64,000 nt of DNA from the NCBI RefSeq assembly GCF_013359755.1, contig NZ_JABMCJ010000083.1, forward strand, positions 186,001 through 250,000, given 5' to 3'. The notes under the pieces were generated by a model, which worked only from the letters and a program-made list of their open reading frames with translations, searched no databases and was not told the origin of the DNA. The stretch is from Tardiphaga robiniae. GTDB taxonomy: Bacteria; Pseudomonadota; Alphaproteobacteria; Rhizobiales; Xanthobacteraceae. Position numbers and translations under genes: made by a program. Position 1 is the stretch's first letter. Each line of letters begins with the position of its first letter. This document shows positions 28,607 to 37,305 of the stretch, piece after piece.

Positions 28607-29728
28607 TCACCCATCCAGCCCGGAGTCCTTCAGGCCATCGTTCAGCTTGCGCAGCCGCTCGGCATCCGTGCCGACCGCCTCCCGTGCATCTGCCAGCGCG
28701 CTCTTTGCCTTGTCGCGCTCACCGAGCACCATATAGGCACGCACCAGCCGCAACCATCCCTCGACATCGCTGCCATCCTGCTTGAGCCGCGTGGCAAGCC
28801 GGTCGACCATGCCATGGATCATCGCATTGCGGTCGCCTGCATTCATGCCCTGTACCGACGCGATCGTGTCTTCCGACAGCGCCGGCAGGTTCGGGCCTGA
28901 TTTCGGAGCGCTGCCGCCGACACGCGCCAGGGCCGCCGTGACCACCGGACGCCACGGCGCATCCGCAGGTCCCTTTGCCAGCATGTCGCGCCAGATCATC
29001 GCCGCGTCGCTGCCACGCCCGTCCTGCTCGGCCGCGAGGCCCAGGAAGTAGCGGGCCTTGACCTCACCGGCATCGAGCGCGACAGCGCGTTCGAATTCGG
29101 TCTTGGCATCCGCGGTGATGACACCATTGGCGGCCATCGCTATGGCCTCGCCGAGATCGGCGCGGCGCGCGGCTGTATCGCCGGCATAGGTGATCGCATT
29201 GCGGAACGCGCGCACCGCATCGTCGGTACGGCCGATCTTCGCCAGCACCGGCGCCAGCACGGTCCAGCCACGGCCGTCGGTCGGGTTTTTCTCGAGATGC
29301 TGCTCGACCTGTGCGACGAGATTGTCCAGCGGCTGGGTGGGACTGGGCGACTGGTTGCGCGCGGCGAGCGGAAAGTCCGGCATGGCAGGCGAGCCGAGCG
29401 GCAGATAGAAGCCGATGGCCAGCAGCGGCAGGCCGATCAGCGCCACCAGCGCCACCGCGCGGCGAAAGCCGGGACTGCTGCCCACGGACGCCGCGCCCTC
29501 CGCGTCGACCGCTGCCAGCAGACGACGGCTGATCTCGACACGTGCCGCTTCCGCCTCGGTCGGCCCGATCAGGCCGGCGGCGGTATCGCGGGTGATTTCA
29601 GCGAGCTGATCCCGGTAGACAGTGGCCTCGGTACCCCCGGCATCGGAGCGGGTCCGGCCAAGCGGCCACAACACGGCGAAAGTCGCCGCGGCGGTCATCA
29701 AGGCGAACACAAACCATAAGGCCATCAA
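28607..29728 (-). CDS. ccmI: Cytochrome c biogenesis TPR protein CcmI (CycH)
   Basis: A 373-residue apocytochrome chaperone. It has two membrane helices (about 3-20 and 93-112), with the conserved YRDQLAEITRDTAAGLI and EAEAARVEISRRLLA leucine-zipper region in the cytoplasmic loop and a periplasmic TPR domain containing LEKNPTDGRGWTVLAPVLAK. It presents apocytochrome c C-termini to the CcmFH ligase. It is the first gene of the operon, and the promoter must lie within 29729-30099. Confidence 0.93.
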   Translation of the reverse strand: MMALWFVFALMTAAATFAVLWPLGRTRSDAGGTEATVYRDQLAEITRDTAAGLIGPTEAEAARVEISRRLLAAVDAEGAASVGSSPGFRRAVALVALIGLPLLAIGFYLPLGSPAMPDFPLAARNQSPSPTQPLDNLVAQVEQHLEKNPTDGRGWTVLAPVLAKIGRTDDAVRAFRNAITYAGDTAARRADLGEAIAMAANGVITADAKTEFERAVALDAGEVKARYFLGLAAEQDGRGSDAAMIWRDMLAKGPADAPWRPVVTAALARVGGSAPKSGPNLPALSEDTIASVQGMNAGDRNAMIHGMVDRLATRLKQDGSDVEGWLRLVRAYMVLGERDKAKSALADAREAVGTDAERLRKLNDGLKDSGLDG

Positions 29729-30099
29729 TGGGTTCCGGCGTAGTCTTGAGTCGATCTAAACGACGTCTTTGCCGGGTTACACCATGGCCATCGACGCCGC
29801 GCAATTGACTTTTATGCCATCGCGATGTCCAGCCGCTTGTTCTGGATCAAGAATTGCGGCGGCTACGAGCCCGCTTTCCGAGTAATGCCCCCTCCGCGAC
29901 GTGGATGCCCTCCGGGAAGACCCATCAACGCGATTGATGAAACCGCTATCGGGCCTGCCGCGCGCCGACAAAGGCCGCGGTTATTTCATCCGGCGCAATG
30001 ATGAAGTGCGCAGAGCGTGCATTCTCGCGCGCCGGATCATGAAGCAACTTGCATTCGCTGAACGGGAATGGACCCGACCACGAATTCAGGATCACAATC
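29729..30099. other. Divergent intergenic region, ccmI and GST
   Basis: About 370 bp with no supported gene. It must contain the promoters for ccmI (minus) and the GST gene (plus). ATCCGGCGC (29988-29996) and GCGCCGGAT (30029-30037) form a 9-bp stem with a 32-nt loop. No clear sigma-factor boxes were recognised. Confidence 0.45.
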
Positions 30100-30717
30100 A
30101 TGAAGCTCTATCACCATCCACTGTCCGGCCACTCTCATCGCGCGCATCTGTTCGCTTCGCTCCTTGGCCTGCCCCACGAACTCATCGAGGTTGACCTGAA
30201 GTCGGGCGCGCACAAGACGCCGGATTTCCTTGCGCTCAATCCGTTCGGTCAGGTGCCGGTCCTCGATGACAGTGGCACCATTGTCTCCGACTCGAACGCG
30301 ATACTCGTTTATCTCGCCAAGACATCCGGCCGAACCGAGTGGCTGCCCGATGACGCGAAGGGAAGCGCGGCGATCCAGCGCTGGCTGTCTGTCGCTGCCG
30401 GCCAACTGGCCTATGGTCCTGCTGCTGCACGGCTGATCACCGTTTTCGGCAGGAACTTCAATCCGGAGGAAGTCATCGAGCGCGCGCACGCCTTGTTGGC
30501 ACTGGTCGAAGCGCATCTCGCCGATCGCGACTGGCTTGTCGGCAATGGTCCGACCATCGCGGATGTGGCGCTCTACAGCTACATCGCAAGCGCGCCGGAA
30601 GGAAATGTCGATCTGTCCGGCTATCCCAAGGTGAACGCCTTCTTGCGCCGCATCGAAGCGCTTCCTGGTTTTGTGCCTTTCGCCAAGACCCCCGTCGGCC
30701 TCGCCGCTGCGGCTTAA
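30100..30717 (+). CDS. Glutathione S-transferase family protein
   Basis: A 205-residue GST. The N-terminal thioredoxin-like domain carries [20 protein letters not shown] (active-site Ser region) and [20 protein letters not shown], with the conserved cis-proline and the Ser that contacts the glutathione gamma-glutamyl group. The C-terminal helical domain has [15 protein letters not shown] (N-capping box). It conjugates or reduces electrophiles or peroxides with glutathione. ATG 30100 is chosen by homology to the family N-terminus. A strong hairpin separates it from the next gene on the same strand. Confidence 0.93.
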   Translation: MKLYHHPLSGHSHRAHLFASLLGLPHELIEVDLKSGAHKTPDFLALNPFGQVPVLDDSGTIVSDSNAILVYLAKTSGRTEWLPDDAKGSAAIQRWLSVAAGQLAYGPAAARLITVFGRNFNPEEVIERAHALLALVEAHLADRDWLVGNGPTIADVALYSYIASAPEGNVDLSGYPKVNAFLRRIEALPGFVPFAKTPVGLAAAA

Positions 30718-30723
30718 CTGCGT

Positions 30724-30755
30724 GTGTCGGGCGTATCCAGGCATACGCCCGACAC
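30724..30755 (+). terminator. 13-bp perfect hairpin between GST and the oxidoreductase fusion
   Basis: GTGTCGGGCGTAT (30724-30736) pairs perfectly with ATACGCCCGACAC (30743-30755) across a 6-nt loop. It starts 7 nt after the GST stop. There is no T-tract, so it may act as an attenuator, an mRNA 3' end stabiliser or a protein site rather than a classical terminator. Confidence 0.45.
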
Positions 30756-30776
30756 CGCCGACGAGAGAGCGGACCG

Positions 30777-32852
30777 ATGACCGATATTATGTTGCTATCA
30801 AAACTAGACATCTGGCACGCCGGCGAGAAGGCGATTCAGGAAAAGGTCGGCGTTTCGACTCACATGGATGAGCTCGGCAGGCGCATCGTGCGCGACTACA
30901 TGCCGACGCAACACCGGGATTTCTACGCCCAGATTCCCTTTATCGCGCTCGGCAGCGTCGACGGCGCAGGTGACGCATGGGCCACATTTGTCACCGGCAA
31001 GCCCGGCTTCATCTCATCGCCAACAGCGCAATCGCTCGATATCGATGTCGTCAGGGAGCCAAGCGATCCCGCCAGCGAAGGGATGCACGAGGACGATGCA
31101 ATTGGCCTGCTCGGCATCGAACTTCACACGGGCCGCCGGAATCGCGTCAACGGCATCATCGGGCCGTCGGACAATTACGCCATTCATTTTGATGTCGACC
31201 AAAGTTTCGGCAATTGCCCGCGCTACATCCAGCTCCGCGATTATGAGTTCGTCCGCGATCCACGCAAACTGTTTACGGGAAATATCGAAGAGAAAGCCGA
31301 AATCGACGCAACGGCACGCCGCATGATCGAAGCCGCCGACATGTTCTTTGTCGCGTCCTATGTCGAGCGAGAATCCCGTCGACAGGTCGACGTCTCGAGC
31401 CGCGGCGGCAATCCCGGTTTCGTTCGCGTTGCCGACGACGGTACGCTCACAATCCCGGATTTCGCAGGCAATCTCTTTTTCGCGACGCTGGGCAACATCC
31501 TCATCAACGGCAAAGCCGGACTCTTGTTTGTCGATTTCGAGACCGGCGACGTGCTGCAGATGACCGGTGACGCCCGGGTCATACTGGACTCCCCGGAGAT
31601 CGCCGCCTTCCAGGGCGCCGAGCGCCTTTGGCAATTCAACGCGCGGCGTGTCGTTCTTCGGCGCGGTGCCCTGCCCCTGCGCTGGGCGTTCCGACCGGAC
31701 GGATGGGCGCCGAGCACACTCATGACAGGCAGTTGGGAGCAGGCAGCCGGTCGTCTGCGGGCTGCAGAACTTGCGACCAAATGGCGGCCATTCAAGGTCA
31801 TCAACATCGTCGATGAGAGCGCAACGGTCAGGTCGTTCCATCTGGAGCCGACCGACGGCGCCGGTCTCCTGCCTCATCGCGCCGGGCAGTATCTCCCGAT
31901 CAGACTGCCGATTGACGGAGCGGAGAAGACCACCATCCGAACCTATACACTGTCGGTCGCGCCTTCGGATCACGTCTACCGCATCAGCGTCAAACGCGAC
32001 GGACTGGTGTCACAGCGGCTACACGGCGGCATCAATATTGGCGACGTGATCGAAGCAAGGGCGCCCGCCGGTGAATTCACCATCGATGCCGCTGAGGCAC
32101 GACCAGCGGTGCTTCTGGCGGGCGGCATCGGCATCACGCCGATGCTCGCGATGCTGCGGCATGTGATTTACGAAGGGCTGCGGACGCTCAAGACTCGACC
32201 AACCGTGCTTTTTCAGGCAGCCCGTTCGAAGAACGAGCGCCCCTTCGGCAACGAATTGGATGAACTTGCGGCGTCCGCTGGAGACGCAGTCCGGGTCATC
32301 CGAGTTCTCGGCGATATCACGGATGCCGAAGAAGGTCCCGACTACGACGCTGCGGGGCGTATCGACATAGCCCTGCTATCACGGTTCATGCCGGTTGGCG
32401 ACTACGATTACTATCTCTGCGGACCGTCCGGATTCATGCAGTCGATCTATGACGGTCTTCGTGCACTGAACATCGCTGACAACCGTATCCACGCCGAAGC
32501 ATTCGGCCCCACGTCACTGGTACGAACCGTCGACAGCCCGGCGACAGCGCCGGCGCGCCAGCCATCGTCGTCGACATCGGTGCATGTCGTGTTCACAGAG
32601 TCATTGAAGGAAGCGCGCTGGACGCCAGAGTCGGGATCGTTGCTCGACCTCGCGGAATCGCGCGGCCTGAGCCCCGATTTCAGTTGTCGGGAAGGACATT
32701 GCGGCACCTGCCGAACGAAGCTTCTGGCGGGAGCGGTGACCTACGTCAAAGAGCCAGCCGCTGCGGTGGCCGACAATGAAGTGCTGATCTGCTGCGCCGT
32801 TCCGGCCGCACATGACGGCAGCGAAACCAATCGCATTCAATTGGCGCTCTGA
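30777..32852 (+). CDS. Three-domain fusion: PNPOx-like, FNR-like reductase and 2Fe-2S ferredoxin
   Basis: A 691-residue protein. Residues about 1-330 are a PNPOx-like flavin-binding split barrel (IALGSVDGAGDAWATFVTGK, NGIIGPSDNYAIHFDVDQSFG, FATLGNILINGKAGLLFVD). Residues about 338-590 are a ferredoxin-NADP reductase-type module: flavin motif RTYTLSVAP, nucleotide motif LLAGGIGITPMLAMLRHV and DYYLCGPSGFMQSIYDGL. From about residue 600 there is a plant-type 2Fe-2S ferredoxin with C637, C642 and C645 in DFSCREGHCGTC and a fourth Cys at 672/673. It probably moves electrons from NAD(P)H via FAD and the iron-sulfur centre to a partner or substrate bound by the first domain. It follows a GST, suggesting detoxification. 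Confidence 0.9.
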   Translation: MTDIMLLSKLDIWHAGEKAIQEKVGVSTHMDELGRRIVRDYMPTQHRDFYAQIPFIALGSVDGAGDAWATFVTGKPGFISSPTAQSLDIDVVREPSDPASEGMHEDDAIGLLGIELHTGRRNRVNGIIGPSDNYAIHFDVDQSFGNCPRYIQLRDYEFVRDPRKLFTGNIEEKAEIDATARRMIEAADMFFVASYVERESRRQVDVSSRGGNPGFVRVADDGTLTIPDFAGNLFFATLGNILINGKAGLLFVDFETGDVLQMTGDARVILDSPEIAAFQGAERLWQFNARRVVLRRGALPLRWAFRPDGWAPSTLMTGSWEQAAGRLRAAELATKWRPFKVINIVDESATVRSFHLEPTDGAGLLPHRAGQYLPIRLPIDGAEKTTIRTYTLSVAPSDHVYRISVKRDGLVSQRLHGGINIGDVIEARAPAGEFTIDAAEARPAVLLAGGIGITPMLAMLRHVIYEGLRTLKTRPTVLFQAARSKNERPFGNELDELAASAGDAVRVIRVLGDITDAEEGPDYDAAGRIDIALLSRFMPVGDYDYYLCGPSGFMQSIYDGLRALNIADNRIHAEAFGPTSLVRTVDSPATAPARQPSSSTSVHVVFTESLKEARWTPESGSLLDLAESRGLSPDFSCREGHCGTCRTKLLAGAVTYVKEPAAAVADNEVLICCAVPAAHDGSETNRIQLAL

Positions 32853-32912
32853 TATCGGGATGGAGGCGATGCGGATGTCACATCGCCGACGAGCCATTTC
32901 GCATTGCCTGGC

Positions 32913-34292
32913 CTAGCCCGCCCGCTTCGGCTTGCGCTCGACCACGACCATGGCCTGTTCGGCGGCGCGGCTCATCAGCGAGGCATATTCCTGGCCGAAC
33001 AACACCTGGCAGAAGCGGATAGCGGCCTTGGCCTGCATCTGCCGGTAGCTACGGACGCGGGCATCGCCGGCGCGCAGCGACTGCACCAGCGACTCCGTGG
33101 ACTTCTCGACATATTGCTGCAGGTCGGAATAGGTCCGCAGCGTCACCTCGTTGATGGCGAGTTCGCTGGCATAGGTCCGGCACACCGCGACGAAATTGAT
33201 CAGCGCCACGGTCTCCTCGACCTCGGCGAAATCGATCGTCGCCGTCGCGGCAATATCCTTGTCAGGGCGCTGGCGCAGCAGACGCCGCACCCTGCCCGGC
33301 ACGCTCTCGATCTCCGACTGCAGCGTCGAGGAAATCTCCACCCGGATCGACGCCATCTGGCGGCCCCAGGTACTATCGTTGCGCATGTCGAGTTCGGTGC
33401 GCAGGCCACGCACGCCGTCATGGGCGACCTTGAGATGTTCGGGGGCGCTGTCGAACTTGCCGCGCCTGATATCGGAGCGCAGTTCGGCCGCGACGCGATT
33501 GAGATCGGACAGCGCCATGGTCACGGCGACACCATAGGGCGTTGCGGCCACGCGGATTTCATCGTCCGAGGCCGCGATCTTCACCGCCAGACGAATGATC
33601 TGCCATGGCGCCGCCAGCCGCTGCATCACCAGCGAGAGTGCGAAAGGCAGCACCTGCGGCGTGGTCAGCGTCGGCACGTTCAGCGCGCTATTCACCGAGG
33701 CGATCTGGCTATCGCCGAAGCTGCGCAGCACGCTCGGCAGCTTGCCCGCAAAGCCGTCGAGTTGCTCGCGCGCCTTCAGCACCGCGCCGATGGACGGCAG
33801 GTCCTCGACCGCATGGGTCGGCCCGATGCGGGCCGCGCCGCGATTGCCCGATGTGGCAGTGGTAATGGCGGCTGCTGCCGCCTGCTGGAATTTCTTGACC
33901 GCACGTTCGATGTCCGATGCGCCCGGCTCCGGCGACGCAGAGACGGCCGCCTCGAACTCGCGCACGGCGTCTGCGGCGTCGCGCTCCAGCCACTGCCAGA
34001 TCGGCAGCAGCGAGGCGCGCCGGATCTGTCCGGGCCGGACATTGCCCACACCTTCGACAAGGAACGGCTCGAGCGATTTGAAGACGAGACGGGTGGGATC
34101 CTCGACGCGCGGGCGCACTGCATTCTCGTGGCCGCGAACCACGCCGCGCAGCAGGTCGAGCACGAAATTGGCGACCACGACGTCTTCGCCGCGCTCGATC
34201 GCGCGCTCATATTCGCGCATCAGCAGCATCTGCGACTGCTCGGGCAGTTGCGCCAAATACTCCCGCAAGCGATCGATCGAGGTTTTGTTCAT
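32913..34292 (-). CDS. Conserved-looking 459-residue cytoplasmic protein, unknown
   Basis: I do not recognise the family. The sequence is predicted largely helical, without a signal peptide or membrane span, and rich in Arg/Glu helices. It starts MNKTSIDRLREYLAQLPEQS, has a Pro/Ala-rich middle (about residues 125-165) and ends with a basic AMVVVERKPKRAG tail. ATG 34292 is chosen because the helix pattern begins there; an in-frame ATG at 34343 adds a low-complexity Cys-containing leader. Base composition matches the chromosome, so it is probably a resident lineage-specific gene. It is followed by the reductase fusion in convergent orientation. Confidence 0.7.
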   Translation of the reverse strand: MNKTSIDRLREYLAQLPEQSQMLLMREYERAIERGEDVVVANFVLDLLRGVVRGHENAVRPRVEDPTRLVFKSLEPFLVEGVGNVRPGQIRRASLLPIWQWLERDAADAVREFEAAVSASPEPGASDIERAVKKFQQAAAAAITTATSGNRGAARIGPTHAVEDLPSIGAVLKAREQLDGFAGKLPSVLRSFGDSQIASVNSALNVPTLTTPQVLPFALSLVMQRLAAPWQIIRLAVKIAASDDEIRVAATPYGVAVTMALSDLNRVAAELRSDIRRGKFDSAPEHLKVAHDGVRGLRTELDMRNDSTWGRQMASIRVEISSTLQSEIESVPGRVRRLLRQRPDKDIAATATIDFAEVEETVALINFVAVCRTYASELAINEVTLRTYSDLQQYVEKSTESLVQSLRAGDARVRSYRQMQAKAAIRFCQVLFGQEYASLMSRAAEQAMVVVERKPKRAG

Positions 34293-34391
34293 GCAGCCTA
34301 GGAATCCGTGCTTTCCGGTCGATCTACAACCGAAAATCGCCACCGATTTTTGTAGCAGGCGCCCCGTTAAGAAGGCGTTGAGGAACCGGGA

Positions 34392-34862
34392 TCAGGCCGC
34401 CGCCCAGGTGCCTTCGGGGCTGCGGCAGGCGGTACCGCGGGCGGTCTTGAGGTCACCATTGACGGTGACCGTGTGGGAAAAGCCGCGGCATTCCCGGCCC
34501 TTCTGGTTATAGGCCGGGCCAGCAACAATGTTGCCATAGCGTCCCGACGTGGCGTTGCGCCAAGGCACCGGAGCACCGGGTGCACCGCGGTCGAGGGCGG
34601 CGATCTGGGCCTCGTAGGCCAGCCGGCGGTCCTCGTCGTTGAGCTGGGCGCCGAGTTTGGCGCCGATCAGCCCGCCAAAGGCGGCATTGGTCACCGCGAC
34701 TGCTGCGTTTTCCTCGGACAGGCCCACGGCCGACTTGGTGCTGCTATAGGCCCGGGCGATCGTATCGGAGCCGAGGCCCAACCCGCCGTCCGACGTCGTC
34801 ACGTCGCAACCACCCAGCGTCAGCGCGACGGCGGCAACACAGAAGGCGTTGAACTTGACCAT
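34392..34862 (-). CDS. Surface-antigen-like lipoprotein (17 kDa/RT0821 type)
   Basis: A 156-residue lipoprotein. The leader MVKFNAFCVAAVALTLGGCD ends with an LGGC lipobox. A glycine-zipper-like segment (AAFGGLIGAKLGAQL) follows. The C-terminal domain, with LAYEAQIAALDRGAPG, GRYGNIV and YNQKGRECRGFSHTVTVNG up to ARGTACRSPEGTW, resembles the rickettsial 17-kDa antigen C-terminal beta domain with its two cysteines. It probably sits on the inner leaflet of the outer membrane and supports envelope integrity. Confidence 0.8.
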   Translation of the reverse strand: MVKFNAFCVAAVALTLGGCDVTTSDGGLGLGSDTIARAYSSTKSAVGLSEENAAVAVTNAAFGGLIGAKLGAQLNDEDRRLAYEAQIAALDRGAPGAPVPWRNATSGRYGNIVAGPAYNQKGRECRGFSHTVTVNGDLKTARGTACRSPEGTWAAA

Positions 34863-35254
34863 GGACCGCAGACCCCGAACGCAAACCGGAACACAGGAAA
34901 CGTCAAAGACGTTACGAACGGGATAATTCGGGCGACAACGGGGCGCAAGGCGGGCGGGTTTCGGACCTGCTCGATCTCTTCAGAAACGGGGTGGGCTTGC
35001 ATAGGCTGAGGAGGCCTGTCGCAAATCTATCGATAAAACTGGGCTGCCGGCCCACTGAGCCGAAGACCATATACGGCGCTCCAGCAGACGGGCGATTCTC
35101 AATAAGCGCATTCAAGGCGACACTCAGCGACGCTTATCCGTAGCTGAATTCCGGCCAATCCGGCTGCTGCCAGCTCCATCCCATGAGCTATCGCGGCCTT
35201 TCCCATAGCTCATACGATGGGTCAAAAATGAGTTATAGAAAGCGCGACTCCGCC
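34863..35254. other. Gene-free region with inverted/direct ATGAGCTAT repeats
   Basis: About 390 bp without a supported gene. ATGAGCTAT (35183-35191), its perfect reverse ATAGCTCAT (35205-35213) and a one-mismatch copy ATGAGTTAT (35228-35236) are spaced 22-23 bp apart, just before the IS3 relic. The spacing suggests an operator or the degenerate end of an insertion. Confidence 0.4.
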
Positions 35255-35520
35255 TCATCCGGTAAGCACGACAGAAAAGAAGAAGCGAGCCAGGTTAAGG
35301 GAAGAACAGACTATCGATGTGTTGTGCGAGCACGAGGCGGGGGCGAAAGCCGCTGATCTCGCGCAGGCACGGCGTCTCCAAGGCGACACTGTACAATTGG
35401 AAAGGCAAATTCGGCAGAATGGATATCTCGGAGGCCACGCGGCTGCTGGAGGACGAAAACGCCAGGCTGAAGAAACTGCTGTCCGAACAGATGCTGGAAC
35501 CGCTGCGCTGATCAAACAGG
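35255..35520 (+). pseudogene. IS3-family OrfA transposase remnant
   Basis: The plus strand gives, in one frame, the IS3 OrfA start-like TEKKKRARLREEQTIDVLCE and HEAGAKAADLA. After a one-base shift it gives the helix-turn-helix and leucine-zipper part GVSKATLYNWKGKFGRMDIS and LEDENARLKKLLSEQMLE. A second shift and a stop follow. OrfB is absent. The remnant runs into the 3' end of the convergent nitrilase-family gene (stop at 35512), so the junction of transferred DNA is near 35515. Confidence 0.82.
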
Positions 35521-36282
35521 TCCCGTCACATAACAGGGGTAGCTCTTCTGCTTCTCTTTGACAGAAGCGATATCAAGCTCGATTACCACGAACGGGTTTT
35601 CCGGAGACGTCATGTCGATTAATTCTCCAGTAGGCGCGCACGCGAAACCTTTGCCTCCAAATATCGGCCCACTTGATCCTTGCCCAACGCGGTTCGAGCT
35701 TACGACATAACAGCCTGAAACAATCGAGGCCATCGCGCCTGCTGTGCGAAAAATATCCACGGTTCGACCCGTGGCTCTCGGTACAACGATCAACTCGGCG
35801 CCTTGTTTACGGTAATGGCGCGCGTGTTCGTTGAACATCACTTCCGTGCATAGCAGCACTCCTACGCATACACCGCAAACTACGACCGGCTCGAATTCGC
35901 GCGATTGGGTCGTGTACCAATTCGACTCATACCAGCCCAATTCCGCTGGAAAATATTGCTTTGTGTGGAGATGTCTTACTTCTCCACCTTCAAGACAGAA
36001 AGCTTCATTTGCAAGCCGCGCCCCCTCCCAAACAGGTCGAGAAGAAATGACCGCTGGGATATTTAGCCTTTCGAGTGCCGCTACGCCTGCCCGATGACAC
36101 TCAATGCTATATTCGGCCAGTTTCGGATCGAAATCCGGGGTTGACGCAATCCAGGGACCGAAAGGCAACTCATTCGTTACCAATATATCGACTGTCGTCT
36201 TGGAAAGATCGTTTGCCAAACTAAGCCATTGCTCGCTATCGGCCATTAAGTTTTCTGGCCACTCAACAAATCCTACCCGCAT
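35512..36282 (-). CDS. Carbon-nitrogen hydrolase (nitrilase superfamily)
   Basis: A 256-residue amidase/nitrilase-fold protein. The Glu-Lys-Cys triad is E38 (TNELPFG), K108 (HTKQYFP) and C145 (VLLCTEVMF), all in the proper order and spacing. Residues around WYTTQSREFEPVVVCG and NEHARHYRKQGAELIVVPRA complete the fold. The substrate is unknown; many relatives act on small amides. The gene is visibly richer in A and T than its neighbours. Its last residues overlap the IS3 remnant on the other strand, so its C-terminus may be altered. Both facts point to acquisition by transfer. Confidence 0.85.
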   Translation of the reverse strand: MRVGFVEWPENLMADSEQWLSLANDLSKTTVDILVTNELPFGPWIASTPDFDPKLAEYSIECHRAGVAALERLNIPAVISSRPVWEGARLANEAFCLEGGEVRHLHTKQYFPAELGWYESNWYTTQSREFEPVVVCGVCVGVLLCTEVMFNEHARHYRKQGAELIVVPRATGRTVDIFRTAGAMASIVSGCYVVSSNRVGQGSSGPIFGGKGFACAPTGELIDMTSPENPFVVIELDIASVKEKQKSYPCYVTGPV

Positions 36283-36358
36283 TTGCCATCCTCATGATTT
36301 CGCCTCGGCGTTAGATGAGATGCGTGTCGATAGCGAGAGCAAAAGACGCGGATCTAGC

Positions 36359-36904
36359 CTATGCGACGCCGTCGAGCCTCTTTGCGTAGGCCGCCAAGCC
36401 ATCGCGCAGTGCCTCCTGCAATCTCGGCGCGCGCGCGCGGATCGCCTCATTTGCGACACCGACAGCCTCCGCCTCCATCGCCTTCTCGCGCGACAGGTGA
36501 TCGTGCTGGAACAGCCATGTCGCCACCGCTGACCAGTCATACAGTGAGGTCTTCGACGTCACGCGTGCAACTGGTGGCGGAAAATTGCCGACACGATTGC
36601 CGCTGGCATAGTTGGTGATCGCCGCGCGCGACAGCCCGGTTCGCATGGCAATATCCGAAAGGCTCACCAGCGGGTCGGGCTCGACGCGATCGACCTGCGC
36701 GCCCGCCTTCATGACATTCTCGACCGCCGAGCAGATGGCCGCATCTATCGATGTCGCTTCGCGGGCAAAATCAGCAATGATGCGGCCTTTCTGGAACGAA
36801 ATTGTCGCATCGTCGCAACCCGCGTCGAAAAAGCGATCAGCGAAATCCTCCGCGTCCGGATCGAGACCGGATGCAATGATGCTGAACTCAAATTCTGTCA
36901 TCAC
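36359..36904 (-). CDS. Helix-turn-helix protein, candidate antitoxin or partner
   Basis: A 181-residue acidic protein. Residues 1-80 form an alpha/beta domain (FEFSIIASGLDPDAEDFADR, FFDAGCDDATISFQKGRIIA). Then comes a helix-turn-helix (VSLSDIAMRTGLSRAAITNY) with a following tryptophan segment (LYDWSAVATWLFQHD) and a C-terminal helix. I do not recall a proven function for this architecture. Its start overlaps by 17 nt the end of a small basic gene upstream, an arrangement common in toxin-antitoxin operons with the toxin first. A role as DNA-binding antitoxin and autorepressor is an inference. The ATG at 36901 is an alternative start. Confidence 0.6.
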   Translation of the reverse strand: MMTEFEFSIIASGLDPDAEDFADRFFDAGCDDATISFQKGRIIADFAREATSIDAAICSAVENVMKAGAQVDRVEPDPLVSLSDIAMRTGLSRAAITNYASGNRVGNFPPPVARVTSKTSLYDWSAVATWLFQHDHLSREKAMEAEAVGVANEAIRARAPRLQEALRDGLAAYAKRLDGVA

Positions 36905-37142
36905 TGTCCTCCTGTTCTCGGTGCGGGCAACGATCGATCTCGCGTCTCAGCTGGCGCGCATGGTTCTGCGGATTTCGGGGTGTCGACCAGACGAATACCG
37001 CACACCCTTCGCGATCATGATGCGCACACAAGAGCTTCGCCCATGCATGCCCTTTGACCTTCACCCATGACCAGCCATTTTGCTCGGCATAAGCAACCGC
37101 AGCTTCGATCTCTTTGTTCGGATGCAAAGGCCGCCTAGCCAT
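36888..37142 (-). CDS. Small basic protein, candidate toxin of the pair
   Basis: An 84-residue basic protein. A conserved-looking core runs KGHAWAKLLCAHHDREGCAV then FVWSTPRNPQNHARQLRREI, with His, Cys and Trp residues spaced like a small fold of HicA-like (dsRBD) size. It precedes and overlaps the helix-turn-helix gene by 17 nt. In-frame upstream starts at TTG 37154 and GTG 37148 are possible. I recall this sequence type beside the same partner in other bacteria, but no activity is known to me. An RNase-like toxin is one hypothesis. The two genes lie in an islet with IS3 and nitrilase-family genes. Confidence 0.6.
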   Translation of the reverse strand: MARRPLHPNKEIEAAVAYAEQNGWSWVKVKGHAWAKLLCAHHDREGCAVFVWSTPRNPQNHARQLRREIDRCPHREQEDSDDRI

Positions 37143-37305
37143 CCTCACAGCCAATACCTATTCTACTGTTAACAAATGTCAACACCCTTTGGTTTCTCCC
37201 TAAACCCAAGCGGCCTGAGACCGCACCTACCGACAGTAACAGCACAACATTAAACTACAGGTTGCATATGGGGATACGCATTTCCAGACGCCGACGGGCA
37301 AGCCC

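Noticed and set aside
32904-34301. Plus-strand 465-codon frame opposite the unknown 459-residue gene
   Set aside because: Rich in Arg, His and Gln in a pattern typical of an antisense shadow; the minus-strand frame has the better start and helix pattern.
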